This document shows, piece by piece, positions 27,501 through 34,799 of a stretch of DNA of 49,620 nt (position 1 is its first letter; every line of letters begins with the position of its first letter). The notes beneath the pieces were generated by a model. It made no database searches. It was not told the origin of the DNA and saw nothing but the letters and a program-made list of their open reading frames with translations. This stretch comes from Alicyclobacillus fructus (GTDB lineage Bacteria; Bacillota; Bacilli; Alicyclobacillales; Alicyclobacillaceae): positions 1-49,620 of the forward strand of contig NZ_JAFMTY010000026.1 in the NCBI RefSeq assembly GCF_017329605.1, in the 5' to 3' direction. Made by a program: the position numbers and the translations under genes.

Positions 27501-28658
27501 CATTTGCTTCACGATGGTCTCAAACTCCTCGATGTGCTTATCTTCGACGATGAGCGGCGGCACGACGCGAATCCGCTTCGGACCGCAAACGGTCACAAGC
27601 AGCCCTCGCTCGGCGGCTCGCTGGCGCCACAATGCCGCGTCATCCACGTCGAACCCCCACATGAGCCCGAGCCCTGTGACACCCTCGAAATGCGCCTCAA
27701 GCACCTGGCGCAGCGACTCGCCCACGGTGCGAACGCGTTCGAGAAACGCCGGATTGCTCACCACATCCACGACATAATTGGCCACCGCCATCGCAAACGG
27801 GTTGCCACCGAATGTCGAACCATGCATGCCGGGTGTGAACGCTTCTGCGACGTGCCGCTTGGCCAGGATGGCGCCTGTTGGGATGCCGTTTCCCAAGCCC
27901 TTGGCCATCGTGATGATATCCGGCGACAAATCGAAGTGTTCAAAGCCGAAGAAACGCCCCGTGCGGCCCACGCCGGTCTGAACCTCATCCACGATGAACA
28001 GCGCGCCGAGCTCCTTGGCGCGAGCCGCTAGCCGGTGAAGAACGTCCTGATCCACGGGCCGCACGCCCGCCTCGCCCTGCACGACCTCCACGATGCACGC
28101 CGCCGTCTGCTCGTCCAGCATCTCGACAGCGCCTTCGTAGGTGTCCGCCACTTCGAATCCGGGGACGAGAGGCGTCATCCCTTCGCGATACTTGGGATTC
28201 GAAGTGACCGAGAGCGACCCCATCGTTCGCCCGTGGAAGCTGTGCGGCAACGCCACCACGCGCGTCTTCTCCGGATGCCCGTTCACATACTGGTATCGCC
28301 GGGCCAACTTCAGGGCCCCCTCGTTGGCCTCCGTACCCGTGTTCACAAACATGGCCAGATACGGCCCTGTGCCGCGATCGGCCAAACGCGTCAGTTTTTC
28401 TGCCAGTGCGACCTGACCCTCGATGAGGAAGAGATTCGACACGTGCAACAAGGTCCTCGCTTGCCTTTCGATGACCTCTGTCACCCCAGGATGTGCGTGG
28501 CCGAGGTTGCAGACCGCGATGCCCGCGGTGAAATCGAGGTATCGCTTTCCGTCGCCGTCGTACAGGTATGCGCCTTCGCCCCGGACCAGGGCGAGATCGC
28601 GCTTGCCGTAATTCTGAAACAGAACCTGGTCCGCCAACTGCATGAGCGCCGTCTTCAT
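27486..28658 (-). CDS. argD: Acetylornithine aminotransferase
   Basis: PLP class III aminotransferase converting N-acetylglutamate semialdehyde to N-acetylornithine. Marks are ALVRGEGAYLYDGDGKRYLDF, GIAVCNLGHAHPGV, NTGTEANEGALKLAR (phosphate contact), FIVDEVQTGVGRTG, and the PLP lysine in ITMAKGLGNGIP. 390 residues is normal. ATG 28658 lies only 4 bases after the argB stop, with AGGAG overlapping the end of argB, so they are coupled. Last gene of argC-argB-argD; its stop sits in the loop of a hairpin. Confidence 0.95.
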   Translation of the reverse strand: MKTALMQLADQVLFQNYGKRDLALVRGEGAYLYDGDGKRYLDFTAGIAVCNLGHAHPGVTEVIERQARTLLHVSNLFLIEGQVALAEKLTRLADRGTGPYLAMFVNTGTEANEGALKLARRYQYVNGHPEKTRVVALPHSFHGRTMGSLSVTSNPKYREGMTPLVPGFEVADTYEGAVEMLDEQTAACIVEVVQGEAGVRPVDQDVLHRLAARAKELGALFIVDEVQTGVGRTGRFFGFEHFDLSPDIITMAKGLGNGIPTGAILAKRHVAEAFTPGMHGSTFGGNPFAMAVANYVVDVVSNPAFLERVRTVGESLRQVLEAHFEGVTGLGLMWGFDVDDAALWRQRAAERGLLVTVCGPKRIRVVPPLIVEDKHIEEFETIVKQMGRAV

Positions 28659-28662
28659 GCCG

Positions 28663-29448
28663 TCACTCCTCGTATGCTTCTGTCCTCGCGCTGAGCCTCG
28701 TGCCAGAGGTCCGCTTGTCCTTCCTGCCCAACACAGCTGCCATCACGGCGTCTTCGTCTCGCCCGTCCACAATCCAGACCTCGCGCACCCCGTGCTGGAC
28801 CGCGTACAGCACGGCCTCCACCTTCGGAATCATGCCCGTGCTGAAGGCGCCCTGTTCAAGAAGGCGGCCGAGTTCCTCGGCGGTTGTGTCGAGCAGCAGA
28901 TCGCGCGCCGCGAAGTCGCGGTAGATGCCCGGCACGTCCGTCAAGAACACCAGGCGATCCGCGCCAAGCGCCTGCGCGATGTGGCTCGCGGCATGATCCG
29001 CGTTGACGTTGTACGGTGTTCCGGCGGCATCCCGCCCAAAGGGCGCCACGACGGGCACGCGCCCCGAGGCCGCGGCTTCCCGCACCGGTCCTGTGCGAAT
29101 GGCCGCCACGTCCCCCGTGCGATCGCGCCCGACATCCTTCGCAACCACAATCTCGCCGCCGGCAAAGGGCGTCACGCGCACGCCATGCCGGGCGAGCGCG
29201 ACCGAAATGTCCCGGTTGCAATCGGCGAGCGCCTCCACGACGTGCGGCATGGCTTCCGCCGTGGTCTGCCGCAATCCGTTCACAAACGGCAACTCGATGC
29301 CCGCATCCCGCAGGCGCTTGGAGATGCGCGGGCCCCCGCCATGCACCAAGACCACCGCCCACCCTCGCCGACCGGCCTCCTGGACAGCCCGCGCAAGCGC
29401 CGTCTCTGCGCCGCCCTCGAGCGAGCCGCCGAGCTTGATGACGATCAC
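28663..29448 (-). CDS. argB: N-acetylglutamate kinase
   Basis: Phosphorylates N-acetylglutamate. Amino-acid-kinase fold with IVIKLGGSLEGG at the very N-terminus, VLVHGGGPRISKRL, NGLRQTT, a glycine-rich NVNADHAASHIAQALGADRL and the FLTDVPGIY strand, then GMIPKVEAVLYAVQHGV near the ATP site. At 261 residues it is the short form, lacking the N-terminal helix that makes arginine-inhibited hexamers in some bacteria; feedback by arginine is therefore less likely here (family knowledge). GTG 29448 lies 12 bases after the argC stop. Confidence 0.95.
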   Translation of the reverse strand: MIVIKLGGSLEGGAETALARAVQEAGRRGWAVVLVHGGGPRISKRLRDAGIELPFVNGLRQTTAEAMPHVVEALADCNRDISVALARHGVRVTPFAGGEIVVAKDVGRDRTGDVAAIRTGPVREAAASGRVPVVAPFGRDAAGTPYNVNADHAASHIAQALGADRLVFLTDVPGIYRDFAARDLLLDTTAEELGRLLEQGAFSTGMIPKVEAVLYAVQHGVREVWIVDGRDEDAVMAAVLGRKDKRTSGTRLSARTEAYEE

Positions 29449-29460
29449 GTCCGTCTCACC

Positions 29461-30507
29461 TCACATCCACAGCGGAACAAGATGGAGCCCCTCGCGCTCA
29501 GGCCATCCAAACATGAGATTTGCGTTCTGAATCGCCTGGCCCGCCGCGCCTTTGCCGAGGTTGTCGATGGCGCTGAACACCTGAAGGAGACGAGTTCGCT
29601 CGTCCCAAGCCACCGACAGGTGACACTCGTTGGTGCCGTTCACCGCCTTGATGTGAGGCATCTCGCCGCGCGGCAACAAGCGCACGAACGGTTCGCGCTC
29701 GCAAAAGGACGCGTACCGATCATACACCACCGGCGCCACGTCCGGCGGAATGGGGATGTAGGCGCACACGAGGATCCCGCGCGGGACAGGCAGAAGCTGC
29801 GTGGTGAGGAGCACTTGAAGCGCGCCGCCGAGCGCCTGCTCGATCTCCGGCGTGTGCTGATGCTTGCCCACGCGATACGGATACACGTCATTCGCCAGTT
29901 CGCCGAGGTGGAGGTGTTCCTTCGGCGCGCGCCCCGCCCCCGTCACGCCGGACTTCGCGTCGAACACGACGGGGCCCCGAACGGTGGCGAGCAAATCACC
30001 CAAGGGTAACACCGCGAGTGCGCATGCGGTCGCGTAACAGCCGGGATTCGCGACGAGCCAGGCCTGGCGAATCGCATCGCGATGCCGTTCAGGCAGGCCG
30101 TAGCGTGCCTCCGCGATGGCCTCTTGCGGCAGAGGCTGTCGGCCGTACCACGTTTGATACACCTCCGGCGGAAGGCGAAAATCGCCGGACAGATCGATGA
30201 CCCTGACGCCGCGCCGGCGCCCGGCCTGCAAGATCTCCCACGCAATGCGCCCCGACTCTCCGGATGGCAGCGCGACAAAGACGAGATCGCACACCTCAGC
30301 GGCCTTTTGGACATCCAACGCCTCCACAGGCGGCAAGACGTCTGCGAGCGCGTGCAGATGAGGAAGGTGCGCGTCGAGCGGCCCCGTACGGGCCCCGGAG
30401 CCCGCAAGGTAAACCAAGGTCATGCGGGGATGTCCCGCCACCAGGCGAACCAGTTCCATGCCCGCGTATCCCGTCGGGCCTACGATCCCGACCCGCACAT
30501 TCGCCAT
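29461..30507 (-). CDS. argC: N-acetyl-gamma-glutamyl-phosphate reductase
   Basis: NADPH-dependent reduction to N-acetylglutamate semialdehyde. N-terminal nucleotide fold VGIVGPTGYAGMELVRLV, catalytic loop VANPGCYATACALAVLPL with the active-site Cys, DAKSGVTGAGR and GKHQHTPEIEQ with the catalytic His. 348 residues is normal. ATG 30507 follows TGGAGG. It heads argC-argB-argD and has a good ARG box over its promoter. In most relatives argJ lies between argC and argB; here argB follows directly. Confidence 0.96.
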   Translation of the reverse strand: MANVRVGIVGPTGYAGMELVRLVAGHPRMTLVYLAGSGARTGPLDAHLPHLHALADVLPPVEALDVQKAAEVCDLVFVALPSGESGRIAWEILQAGRRRGVRVIDLSGDFRLPPEVYQTWYGRQPLPQEAIAEARYGLPERHRDAIRQAWLVANPGCYATACALAVLPLGDLLATVRGPVVFDAKSGVTGAGRAPKEHLHLGELANDVYPYRVGKHQHTPEIEQALGGALQVLLTTQLLPVPRGILVCAYIPIPPDVAPVVYDRYASFCEREPFVRLLPRGEMPHIKAVNGTNECHLSVAWDERTRLLQVFSAIDNLGKGAAGQAIQNANLMFGWPEREGLHLVPLWM

Positions 30508-30526
30508 GTATAAACATCCTCCATTC

Positions 30527-30545
30527 TGTATTGATATTCAGTATA
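30527..30545 (-). promoter_or_regulatory. argCBD promoter region with ARG box
   Basis: TGTATTGATATTCA (30527-30540) fits TGNATWWWWATNCA with one departure and directly abuts the -10 TATACT (minus strand, 30540-30545). The -35 is weak. With the boxes at argF and argA this suggests one ArgR regulon. Confidence 0.75.
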
Positions 30546-30685
30546 GCGAAAGCAGGACGCAAAGAGAAGTCCAACTCCCTATATTTGCCATTCGCGCCTA
30601 GATCGCGGGCTCTGTGCGAATGCCCGTATCGCCGGGCCGATGTCCCATCATTTCATGCAGTAACTTCGCAAGGAGGGATGTTCGC

Positions 30686-30955
30686 ATGGGTGCATTTGGC
30701 GGTTACACCCGCTGGGCCGTGGTGTTCCTGGTGATTTTCGTGCTCTTCTTCTTGCTCGTCCCGGCAGGCATGGGCGCGTATCACGTACCTGCAGCTCCGG
30801 CGCCTGTCGCTACGGTCGCGTACACGGAGTACGACGAAATCATCGAAACGGGGCCCATGTATGGCTATGCCCCGCATCACCCCATGGATCATGGCCCTGT
30901 GATGTATGAGGAATACCACGCACACGATGAAACCGACGATTCGAGCAGCCTTTGA
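30686..30955 (+). CDS. Small single-pass membrane protein, YjcZ-like
   Basis: 89 residues. The N-terminus GAFGGYTRWAVV with one membrane helix (FLVIFVLFFLLVPAG) resembles the small sporulation-associated YjcZ-type proteins, which have a Gly/Tyr-rich start and a single helix of this kind. Unlike them it has a ~55-residue tail rich in Tyr, Met, His, Pro and acidic residues (EYDEIIETGPMYGYAPHHPM, then EEYHAHDETDD). ATG 30686 is preceded by AAGGAGGG; upstream in-frame codons lack a site. It is transcribed divergently from argC and ends before a good hairpin. The family link is tentative; a role in the spore coat or metal binding by the His/Asp tail would be guesswork. Confidence 0.6.
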   Translation: MGAFGGYTRWAVVFLVIFVLFFLLVPAGMGAYHVPAAPAPVATVAYTEYDEIIETGPMYGYAPHHPMDHGPVMYEEYHAHDETDDSSSL

Positions 30956-30993
30956 TCCGCAAAGCGAGCCCCAGGCCCATGGAGCCCACCGCG

Positions 30994-31018
30994 CCGTCCA
31001 GCGTTGACCGCTGGACGG
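30994..31018 (+). terminator. Terminator of the YjcZ-like gene
   Basis: CCGTCCAGCG (30994-31003), loop TTGAC, CGCTGGACGG (31009-31018): perfect 10-bp stem followed by CTTGCATTCTTC. The following TTGCAT is also the -35 of the tRNA-Arg promoter. Confidence 0.7.
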
Positions 31019-31019
31019 C

Positions 31020-31048
31020 TTGCATTCTTCTCGCCGCCCTGCTATGAT
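31020..31048 (+). promoter_or_regulatory. Promoter of tRNA-Arg(CCG)
   Basis: TTGCAT (31020-31025), 17-bp spacer, TATGAT (31043-31048), 14 bp before the tRNA. The same -35 hexamer is used by the six-tRNA operon promoter at 40135-40163. Confidence 0.8.
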
Positions 31049-31062
31049 ACATATCGTCGCTT

Positions 31063-31138
31063 GCGTCCGTAGCTCAGTGGATAGAGCGCTGGCCTCCGGA
31101 GCCATAGGTCGGGGGTTCGAATCCCTCCGGACGCGCCA
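31063..31138 (+). tRNA. tRNA-Arg(CCG)
   Basis: 76 nt including CCA. Acceptor GCGTCCG/CGGACGC, D-arm GCTCAGTGGATAGAGC, anticodon loop CTCCGGA (anticodon CCG, codon CGG), T-loop GTTCGAATC. Single-gene unit with its own promoter and terminator. Confidence 0.95.
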
Positions 31139-31140
31139 CA

Positions 31141-31175
31141 ACAAGGGGGACTTTCCGATGGGAAGTCCCCCTTGT
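31141..31175 (+). terminator. Terminator of tRNA-Arg(CCG)
   Basis: ACAAGGGGGACTT (31141-31153) pairs exactly with AAGTCCCCCTTGT (31163-31175), two bases after the tRNA CCA. Only CGTATC follows, so the U tract is poor, but the stem is the strongest in this part of the window. Confidence 0.7.
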
Positions 31176-31191
31176 CGTATCTCCAGAGAAA

Positions 31192-31225
31192 GGCGCGCAG
31201 ACGCTCGAACCGCAACCTGCGCGCC
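31192..31225 (-). terminator. Terminator of trpG-trpE
   Basis: GGCGCGCAG (31192-31200) and CTGCGCGCC (31217-31225), perfect 9-bp stem with a 16-base loop; on the minus strand TTTCTCTGG follows. It lies 34 bp after the trpE stop. Confidence 0.6.
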
Positions 31226-31259
31226 CTATCGTCCCTGTCTCCGCAAAGATCTTCTCGCG

Positions 31260-32807
31260 TCACTTGACCACAGCGGATCTCGCGCGCGATCCCGTCAGGA
31301 CATCGAGAATCGCCCCCGCCTTGAAGTGACACTCGTTCCATTCGCGCTCGGGCACGGAATCGTACACCACGCCCGCCCCCACCTGCACATACTGGACATC
31401 GCCGATGGCCACCACGCTTCGGATGAAGATGGCCGTGTTGGCGTTCGCCCAAGCGTCGACCATGCCGATGAACCCGCCGTAGGGCCCGCGCCGGTACGGT
31501 TCGAGTTCGTCGATGATCTCCATGGCCCGAATCTTCGGCGCACCCGACAGCGTCCCGTTGGGGAACGTGGTCAAGAGCGCGTGGAAGACGCTCACGTCGT
31601 CGCGCAGTTCAGCCGTGACGCGAGACACGAGATGATACAGGTGGGAGTATCTCTCCACCACCATCAGGTCCGGCACCGCGACCGTGCCGGGCTTTGCGAC
31701 GCGGCCGAGATCGTTCCGGCACAGATCCACCAGCATGACGTGCTCCGCGTTCTCCTTGACGTCCTGTTTCAGTTCTGCCACAAGTCGCGCGTCCTCTTCC
31801 GCCGATCGACCGCGCCCGCGCGTCGTGCCCGCGATGGGCTTCATTTCCGCGCGCCCCCGGAGCGCGCGAAACTGCACTTCGGGGCTGGCACCGTAGAGAA
31901 CCAGGCCGGGATACTCCGCCACGAACATGTAGGGAGACGGATTGAGGCGGCGAAGTCGATCGTACGCCACGAGCGGCGGCAACCCGCCGCGCACCTGCAT
32001 GCGGGTGGAAGGGACGACCTGAAAAATGTCGCCCGCGCGGATGTATTCAATGGCGATCTCGACGTTTCGGCAGTACATCTCCTTCGGAACATCGTAGGTG
32101 ATGACAGGTTCGCCGAGGCCCTCCCGCTCAAGGTCTTCCAGAACACGCGGGACGCCGATCCCGTCGCGGCAGGCCGCCTCGATGATCTGTTCGACCACGT
32201 CGAGATCGGATCGCAATGCACGGTCGTCCTGAAGGATGGGGGCGTCATCCTGCCGAAACAGCGCGACGCTGTCCCCCGTCAACTGGGCAACGGCCGCGTG
32301 CCACAGCAAGCGGATTTCGGGCAGATGGCGATCGTCCTCGGCGGTCATGGGCACGCGCTCGAGGTAGCGAATGGCGTCGTACGAGACGTAGCCGAGAAAT
32401 CCCGCGCTGAAGGGCTCTCCCTCACGGTCGCACAACAGCCCGCAGAGATGCCCTCGGAGGCTGTCGAGAAGGGCCATGGGGTCTTCGACCCGCACGTGAA
32501 CCGCGTCGCCTTGAATCACGCTTTCCCAAGGATAGGGAGCCTGAGGCACCTCTGCGCCAGCCGATCGCACGGACGGAAACAGGCGCGACGCGAGCACGGG
32601 GTGGGCGAACACGCTCACGACGTGATCGCGCACCTGCACCTCGACAAGCGGCGCGACGCCGATCAGGCTCATTTGGTAATCGCTCGGAATGTCCTCCCGC
32701 CCCGCTTCGAGCAGAAACACGCGCCCAGGCCCAAGTACCTCTCGGAGCGCCAAGGAAAGATAGAAAGGATCGACGCTCGTCTCAGCGGAAATACGCGTTT
32801 GTTTCAT
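31260..32807 (-). CDS. trpE: Anthranilate synthase component I
   Basis: Chorismate-utilising enzyme that makes anthranilate with ammonia from TrpG. Marks are GDIFQVVPSTRM, NPSPYMFVAEYPGLVLYGASPE-type sequence, PIAGTTRGRG, HVMLVDLCRNDLGRV (Mg and chorismate site) and GTLSGAPKIRAMEIIDELE. 515 residues is normal. The N-terminal tryptophan-binding motif LLES is LLEAG here, so the serine that contacts the inhibitor is replaced by Ala. TrpE rather than PabB is chosen because of the FQVVPS form and the length, but a shared tryptophan/folate role with the preceding amidotransferase is possible. ATG 32807 follows GGGGAG by seven bases. The other trp genes are not nearby. Confidence 0.85.
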   Translation of the reverse strand: MKQTRISAETSVDPFYLSLALREVLGPGRVFLLEAGREDIPSDYQMSLIGVAPLVEVQVRDHVVSVFAHPVLASRLFPSVRSAGAEVPQAPYPWESVIQGDAVHVRVEDPMALLDSLRGHLCGLLCDREGEPFSAGFLGYVSYDAIRYLERVPMTAEDDRHLPEIRLLWHAAVAQLTGDSVALFRQDDAPILQDDRALRSDLDVVEQIIEAACRDGIGVPRVLEDLEREGLGEPVITYDVPKEMYCRNVEIAIEYIRAGDIFQVVPSTRMQVRGGLPPLVAYDRLRRLNPSPYMFVAEYPGLVLYGASPEVQFRALRGRAEMKPIAGTTRGRGRSAEEDARLVAELKQDVKENAEHVMLVDLCRNDLGRVAKPGTVAVPDLMVVERYSHLYHLVSRVTAELRDDVSVFHALLTTFPNGTLSGAPKIRAMEIIDELEPYRRGPYGGFIGMVDAWANANTAIFIRSVVAIGDVQYVQVGAGVVYDSVPEREWNECHFKAGAILDVLTGSRARSAVVK

Positions 32808-32832
32808 GTGATGACTCCCCTCCGTCTTTCGA

Positions 32833-33399
32833 TCACGCCACGTCCTGGAGGAAGTTGCGAATCAAGGTCTTCCCGTGGTCCGTCAAGATGCTCTCGGGGT
32901 GAAACTGCACGCCGACAGCTCCCGTGGGCTTGTGTCGCATGGCCATAATGTAACCGTCGACTTCGGCCGTGACGACAAACGCCTCGGGAAGCGACTCGCG
33001 CTCGACGACCAGGGAATGATATCTCGTGGCCCGAAAAGGAGAGGGGATCTCGCGAAACAAGGGGTCTCTTCCGTCATGGAGAATCATCGAGGTCTTGCCG
33101 TGCACGGGCTCGCGCGCGCGGACAACCTTTCCGCCGTACGCGTACCCAAGGGACTGATGGCCAAGGCACACGCCCAGCAACGGGACGCGCCCCGCGAAAT
33201 ATCGAATGGCGTCCACCGAGACACCCGCTTCGCGTGGCGAGCAGGGCCCAGGAGACACCAAGACACCTGCGGGCTTTAGCGCCTTCAGTTCCTCTAATGA
33301 AGCGTCGTTGCGGCGCACGAGGACCTCTGCGCCCAACTCCATGCAGTACTGAACGAGGTTGTAAGTAAAAGAGTCAAAGTTGTCGATCATCAACAGCAT
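32833..33399 (-). CDS. trpG: Glutamine amidotransferase of anthranilate/aminodeoxychorismate synthase
   Basis: 188-residue class I glutaminase that feeds ammonia to its partner TrpE. Starts [17 protein letters not shown], oxyanion region [16 protein letters not shown], nucleophile Cys in [17 protein letters not shown], catalytic His/Glu in [13 protein letters not shown] 33399 with GGAGCGGAG upstream. It comes first, 25 bp before trpE; amphibolic TrpG/PabA proteins that serve both tryptophan and folate synthesis are common in Bacilli, and a gene outside a full trp operon fits that. No pabC follows. Confidence 0.9.
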   Translation of the reverse strand: MLLMIDNFDSFTYNLVQYCMELGAEVLVRRNDASLEELKALKPAGVLVSPGPCSPREAGVSVDAIRYFAGRVPLLGVCLGHQSLGYAYGGKVVRAREPVHGKTSMILHDGRDPLFREIPSPFRATRYHSLVVERESLPEAFVVTAEVDGYIMAMRHKPTGAVGVQFHPESILTDHGKTLIRNFLQDVA

Positions 33400-33483
33400 G
33401 GTTTTTCTCCGCTCCCCTCAACTCCACGGGCCTCTCGGCCCCCTCCACTCGGCTGATCTCACCTCATGATCGGTGATACGTCT

Positions 33484-33512
33484 ACAATACGCTGCCCCCC
33501 GGCGCGCGTCAA
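33484..33512 (-). promoter_or_regulatory. Promoter of trpG-trpE
   Basis: Minus strand: TTGACG (33507-33512), 17-bp spacer, TATTGT (33484-33489). The -35 box lies inside the loop of the lacI-type gene terminator and includes that gene's stop codon. No T-box or tryptophan attenuator is visible in the short leader. Confidence 0.75.
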
Positions 33513-33522
33513 GGCGCCGGGG
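33497..33522 (-). terminator. Hairpin enclosing the LacI-family gene stop codon
   Basis: CCCCGGCGC (33497-33505) and GCGCCGGGG (33514-33522), perfect 9-bp stem; the 8-base loop contains the regulator's TGA stop (33509-33511) and the trpG -35 box. No T tract, so it may act as a barrier rather than a full terminator. Confidence 0.55.
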
Positions 33523-34516
33523 CAACCCCCGTAGACTCCCTCACAATGAGTTCCGTCTGCAGTTCGATACTCCTCCGATCGGACGAGTGCCCTTCCACTT
33601 GGTCCAGCAAGATTTGAACGAGCATGGCCCCGACATCCGCCTTGGGAATGCGCGCAGTGGTCAGGGCAGGCGTCGACATCCGCGCCAGTTCCACGTCATC
33701 GATGCCAATCACCGAGACATCCTGAGGCACGCGAATGCCGCGTTCCATAAGGGCACGAATTGCACCTAGTGCCAAGAGATCATTTGACGCGGCGACGGCC
33801 GTGAAGCGGATGCCTTGCTCAATCAGCGCCGCGGTCCGTTCGTATCCCTCCGTCATCGTGTCCCGCATGTATGGCACCAGCTGAACCAGCGGCGCTCCGG
33901 TCACGAGGCCATGGTCGCGCATGGCGTCCAAGTAGCCGGCATAGCGAGGATTCTCTTCGTGATCGTCATATTCACCGAGAAACACAATCTCTCGATGTCC
34001 AAGTTCAATGAGATATTCCACGTTCCGGCGCATGGCGTGATACAAATCCACACGGACGTGCGGCAAGCCAAAGTCGGCGCTCCGGTCTTTGTAGATGCAG
34101 AGCGGGATTTTGCGCGACAATTCTCTCAGATCCACCACGTTCATGACCTCGTATGGGGTCAAAACCATGAGGCCGTCGTAGAAACCCTCCAATATGAGTT
34201 TCATGTAGGCTTCGCGATCGCGCGTCACGTTGTACAGCGAAAAGGTGTAACCGCGATCCAGCGCAGCTCGCTCGATACCGAGCAGGACCTCGTGATAGAA
34301 CGGGTTGCTCAACGAGGAGATGATGCAGGTGAACTGACCGCACCGCTTCATCTTCAGGCTTCGCGCCATGCGGTTCGGCACATAGTTCAGTTCCTTGATG
34401 GCTTGAAGCACGCGCTTGCGGACGTCCGCCGCCACGTATCCGTTTTCATTGAGCACCCGCGACACCGTCGTCGGCGAAACGCCAGCCCTTCGTGCCACAT
34501 CGACTCGCGTGGCCAT
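33509..34516 (-). CDS. LacI-family transcriptional regulator
   Basis: 335 residues: LacI helix-turn-helix ATRVDVARRAGVSPTTVSRV followed by LNENGYVAADVRKRVLQAI and the hinge LNYVPNRMARSLK, then a periplasmic-binding-protein-like sugar domain (FTCIISSLSNPFYHEVLLG, FTAVAASNDLLALGAIRALM, VSVIGIDDVELARMSTPALTT). The ATG 34516 has GGGGGGAA upstream. No sugar operon is adjacent, so its target lies elsewhere; the neighbours are trpG and a GT87 glycosyltransferase transcribed away from it. The effector is unknown. Confidence 0.9.
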   Translation of the reverse strand: MATRVDVARRAGVSPTTVSRVLNENGYVAADVRKRVLQAIKELNYVPNRMARSLKMKRCGQFTCIISSLSNPFYHEVLLGIERAALDRGYTFSLYNVTRDREAYMKLILEGFYDGLMVLTPYEVMNVVDLRELSRKIPLCIYKDRSADFGLPHVRVDLYHAMRRNVEYLIELGHREIVFLGEYDDHEENPRYAGYLDAMRDHGLVTGAPLVQLVPYMRDTMTEGYERTAALIEQGIRFTAVAASNDLLALGAIRALMERGIRVPQDVSVIGIDDVELARMSTPALTTARIPKADVGAMLVQILLDQVEGHSSDRRSIELQTELIVRESTGVAPAP

Positions 34517-34799
34517 GCCATTCCCCCCGAGTCCCGCGATCGCGCCCGATGCCTCGAGACCATGTTGGCGTGATCGCCTGATTCTTTGTTATACATCAGT
34601 TTTATTCTAGGAGATCTGTGTGTGAATCAGCAAGACATCCCTCACGCAACGCGTGCCGTCTTGAACGGAGCGGTTGCGAGAACCGTCCTTCATCCGGCCA
34701 TGCCGCACGCGATTCAATCTCAGGCGCGTTCTAAGAGAAATTTGACTGGTGATAAGGTATGCTTGGAGCGCCACTTCAAAGTGCTAGGAGGACGAACCA

